Position numbers and translations under genes: made by a program. Positions 61,824 to 64,000 of a DNA stretch of 64,000 nt are shown here, piece after piece. How positions within the stretch are numbered: the first letter of the stretch is position 1; each line of letters opens with the position of its first letter. Location of the stretch: the NCBI GenBank assembly GCA_022769125.1, contig JALEKN010000012.1:62001-126000 (forward strand), written 5' to 3'. The notes under the pieces are model-generated. The model searched no databases. It was not told the DNA's origin and saw only the letters and a list, made by a program, of their open reading frames with translations. This DNA comes from Agathobacter sp. (GTDB lineage: Bacteria > Bacillota > Clostridia > Lachnospirales > Lachnospiraceae).

Positions 61824-64000
61824 ATGGAATTTATCAGGATCAGCGAGAATGGAATCAACATTGTTTTTGGAATCACGGAGAAAAATCAGTTAAAACTTCT
61901 TCATTTTTCCAAGGCAGAATTTCAGGAAGAAAATCTGTGCAGATTCGGACCGGAGTGCAAGGCGGAGGATCAGGTAAGAAAAGAGCAGTTTATCGACGAG
62001 GCTTTTCAACTGGTGCAGGTGAATCTGTCTGGGTATAACCGCCCGTATGAAAAGCATGGAAATAAGCATATCTGTACAGCACCGGGCTACCTTCTGACGT
62101 ATGCAGGCATGGAGGATAGTGTGAACGAGACCGGGCGAAAGCTCGTGATCTATCAGGAGGATAAGGAAGTAACGCATGTCCGCGTGGAGACTGTGATGCA
62201 GTTTTACAAGGGAACCTCTGTGGTCCGCATGTTTAACCGCGTGATTAACGAGGGCGATTGTGACCAATGCTTGGAATACATATCCTCTTTTTGCTACACG
62301 GGAATTGAAAAAGAGGGAAGCAGCAACTCAGATGCCAAAATGAGAGTGCGCATCCCTTACAACGGCTGGCAGAAGGAAATGAGCATTAAGGAGTATACCT
62401 TCGGAGATGTGGGATTGGCACAGACGCAGCCGGGAGTATATCAGCGCACATCGCAGGTGCTGGAAGTGACCAACATCGGCAACTGGTCTACGAAGAAATA
62501 TCTGCCGCTCGGCTATGTGGAGAATACGGAAGCGCACACAAGTCTGTTCTGGCAGATCGAGCACAACGGATCATGGCATTATGAGATCAGTGACCAGGAT
62601 ACGCATTTTTATGTCTGCGTCAGCGGCCCGACGGAAGTGCAGTCGCATTGGTTTAAGAACCTTGCGCCGGGCGAGTCTTTTGAATCTGTTCCGGTTGCAG
62701 TCGGTGTGACAGAGGACAGTTTTGAAAAAGCGATTGGGGAGCTGACCAGATACCGCCGCATGATCCGCAGACCGAACAAGGATGACGAGAACCTGCCGGT
62801 AATTTTCAACGACTATATGAACTGCCTGTTTGGAGATCCGACAACGGAGAAGGAGATTCCGCTTATCGACGCGGCGGCAGAATGCGGCTGCGAATACTAT
62901 GTCATCGATGCCGGGTGGTATGCACCGGGCGAGTGGTGGGATAGTGTCGGTGAATGGCAGGAATCTAGGGAACGTTTCCCAAATGGTATTCAGGAAGTCA
63001 CCGATTACATCCGCAAGAAGGGCATGATTCCGGGCGTGTGGTTGGAGCTTGAAGTTATGGGAATCAACTGCGAAAAGGCAAAGAATGCGCCGGATGATTG
63101 GTTTTTTGTCCGTCATGGAAAGCGCGTGTTTGACCGGAGCAGATACCAGCTCGACTTCCGCAATCCGACGGTTATCGCCCATGTCAACGAGGTGATCGAC
63201 CGCGTGGTAAATGAGTATCACGTCGGATACATCAAGATGGATTACAACATCGAGCCGGGAATCGGCACGGAGCTTGGCGCGGAAAGTGTCGGGCAGGGAC
63301 TTTTGGAGCATGAAAAGGCTTATCTGGCTTGGCTGGATGATGTGTTTAGAAGATACCCGGATCTGGTGATCGAGAACTGTTCAAGCGGTGGGCTCCGCAT
63401 TGACTATGCGCTGCTTTCCCGGTACAGTATTCAGTCAACCTCCGATCAGGAGGACTATCGCAATTACGCAACGATCGCCGCAAACGCAGCGGCGGGTGTT
63501 ACCCCGGAGCAGGCGGCAGTCTGGTCCTATCCGATGTGCCAGGGCAACAAGGAAGAAGTCATTTACAACATGATCAACGCAATGCTGCTGCGCATCCACC
63601 AGAGCGGACACTTAGCGGAGCTTTCCGATGAGCGCCTTGCGCTGGTTAAGGAAGGAATCGCCTGCTATAAAGGTATCCGTCAGTACATCAAGAGTGCAGT
63701 ACCGTTTTTGCCACTAGATATTGCGGACAATGAGGATATGTGGGTATGCGGTGGCTTGCAGTTAGAGGACAAGGCATACCTCGCGGTCTGGAAACGGCAG
63801 ATGGAAGGGAAGAATAACGACAGATACCTCAAAGCGGGAATCGAATGTACAGACACAACACTTTCCATTCCTTTGGGCGGACTGCCTTTTGCAAAGGACG
63901 GCGTTGAGGTTTCCTGCATCTATCCGCAGAGAGAACCGGTTGATTTTGAGATGATCGGAGATACACTGAAGGTGCGCTACGATGCACCGGTTATGGCGAG
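61824..64000 (+). CDS. GH36-family alpha-galactosidase, 3' end beyond the window
   Basis: The 725 visible residues are a GH36 alpha-galactosidase (or alpha-N-acetylgalactosaminidase). The N-terminal beta-sandwich is followed by the barrel: YYVIDAGWYAPGEWWDSVGEWQESRERFPNGIQEVTDYIRKKGMIPGVWLELEVM. The nucleophile is D473 in YIKMDYN, and the acid/base region is D541 in STSDQEDYR. GVTPEQAAVWSYP and the RIHQSGHLAEL region also fit. There is no signal peptide at the ATG (61824, GGGGGATA upstream), so it is cytosolic, acting on imported raffinose-family or galactomannan oligosaccharides. The family is usually about 730 residues, so very little remains beyond the edge. Confidence 0.93.
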   Translation, partial: MEFIRISENGINIVFGITEKNQLKLLHFSKAEFQEENLCRFGPECKAEDQVRKEQFIDEAFQLVQVNLSGYNRPYEKHGNKHICTAPGYLLTYAGMEDSVNETGRKLVIYQEDKEVTHVRVETVMQFYKGTSVVRMFNRVINEGDCDQCLEYISSFCYTGIEKEGSSNSDAKMRVRIPYNGWQKEMSIKEYTFGDVGLAQTQPGVYQRTSQVLEVTNIGNWSTKKYLPLGYVENTEAHTSLFWQIEHNGSWHYEISDQDTHFYVCVSGPTEVQSHWFKNLAPGESFESVPVAVGVTEDSFEKAIGELTRYRRMIRRPNKDDENLPVIFNDYMNCLFGDPTTEKEIPLIDAAAECGCEYYVIDAGWYAPGEWWDSVGEWQESRERFPNGIQEVTDYIRKKGMIPGVWLELEVMGINCEKAKNAPDDWFFVRHGKRVFDRSRYQLDFRNPTVIAHVNEVIDRVVNEYHVGYIKMDYNIEPGIGTELGAESVGQGLLEHEKAYLAWLDDVFRRYPDLVIENCSSGGLRIDYALLSRYSIQSTSDQEDYRNYATIAANAAAGVTPEQAAVWSYPMCQGNKEEVIYNMINAMLLRIHQSGHLAELSDERLALVKEGIACYKGIRQYIKSAVPFLPLDIADNEDMWVCGGLQLEDKAYLAVWKRQMEGKNNDRYLKAGIECTDTTLSIPLGGLPFAKDGVEVSCIYPQREPVDFEMIGDTLKVRYDAPVMA

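Noticed and set aside
1-64000. tRNA or rRNA genes, CRISPR arrays, IS elements or prophage genes
   Set aside because: No cloverleaf-like, repeat-spacer, transposase or phage sequence was noticed in any intergenic region when read by eye; a covariance-model search was not possible here.

Overview
The window looks like chromosome of a Gram-positive, anaerobic Lachnospiraceae-type Firmicute (Roseburia / Agathobacter / Butyrivibrio neighbourhood). The support is indirect but consistent: class III (glycyl-radical) ribonucleotide reductase, PerR with a reverse-type rubrerythrin, a flagellin lysine N-methylase, TIGR03905-type TSCPD protein, strong AGGAGG Shine-Dalgarno sites, TTGACA/TATAAT promoters and plant-glycan hydrolases. 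No rRNA, tRNA, CRISPR array, transposase or phage gene was seen. Genes are densely packed, mostly on the + strand, with many 1-14 bp overlaps.

Layout. 0-2.4 kb: 3' end of an AAA/DUF4143 ATPase and a two-gene ABC transporter whose ATPase is interrupted by one in-frame TGA. 2.4-6.6 kb: pyrE, a VanZ-like protein, a small membrane protein, an M29 aminopeptidase and purE. 6.6-11.3 kb: a GH74 + GH31 pair suited to intracellular xyloglucan-oligosaccharide breakdown. 11.4-15.1 kb (- strand): a heterodimeric ABC exporter with one degenerate ATP site. 15.4-24.6 kb: nrdD, a small alarmone synthetase, a single-gene ABC exporter (-), pyruvate kinase, an SCP2-domain protein with a lysine/proline-rich tail, nrdG, a small membrane protein and fliB. 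24.7-28.3 kb: an HMGL-like aldolase (-), a stand-alone MraY-like transferase and an unknown membrane protein (-). Between the last two lies a roughly 425 bp imperfect palindrome.

28.4-36 kb: methyltransferase, hslO, nadE, TSCPD protein, a chemoreceptor, an unknown small protein and a Y-family polymerase. 36.1-40.9 kb: an OmpR-type two-component system followed by a secreted peptidoglycan/polysaccharide deacetylase with cell-wall-binding repeats. 41-43.4 kb: the paired TIGR03916/TIGR03915 DNA-metabolism proteins. A hypoxanthine-DNA glycosylase of a functionally related kind lies at 57.4 kb. 43.4-52.5 kb: an Ig-like secreted protein, SulP transporter, MATE efflux pump (-) with a divergent AraC regulator, a radical SAM/SPASM enzyme, pnuC with a possible Shine-Dalgarno-sequestering leader, then perR and reverse rubrerythrin, both with palindromic operator-like sites. 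52.5-58.6 kb: a folded element directly after the rubrerythrin stop, a 1213-residue soluble hybrid kinase with an HD-GYP-like domain, azlCD, the glycosylase and a PH-domain membrane protein. 58.7-64 kb: two secreted proteins, at least one with a bacterial Ig-like domain, a small HExxH protein and a GH36 alpha-galactosidase that runs off the right edge.

Functional threads that recur: plant-glycan use (GH74, GH31, GH36), anaerobic nucleotide metabolism (pyrE, purE, nrdD, nrdG), oxidative-stress defence (perR, rubrerythrin, hslO), DNA repair (polymerase IV, TIGR03915/03916, glycosylase) and envelope remodelling (VanZ-like, MraY-like, deacetylase, Ig-domain proteins).
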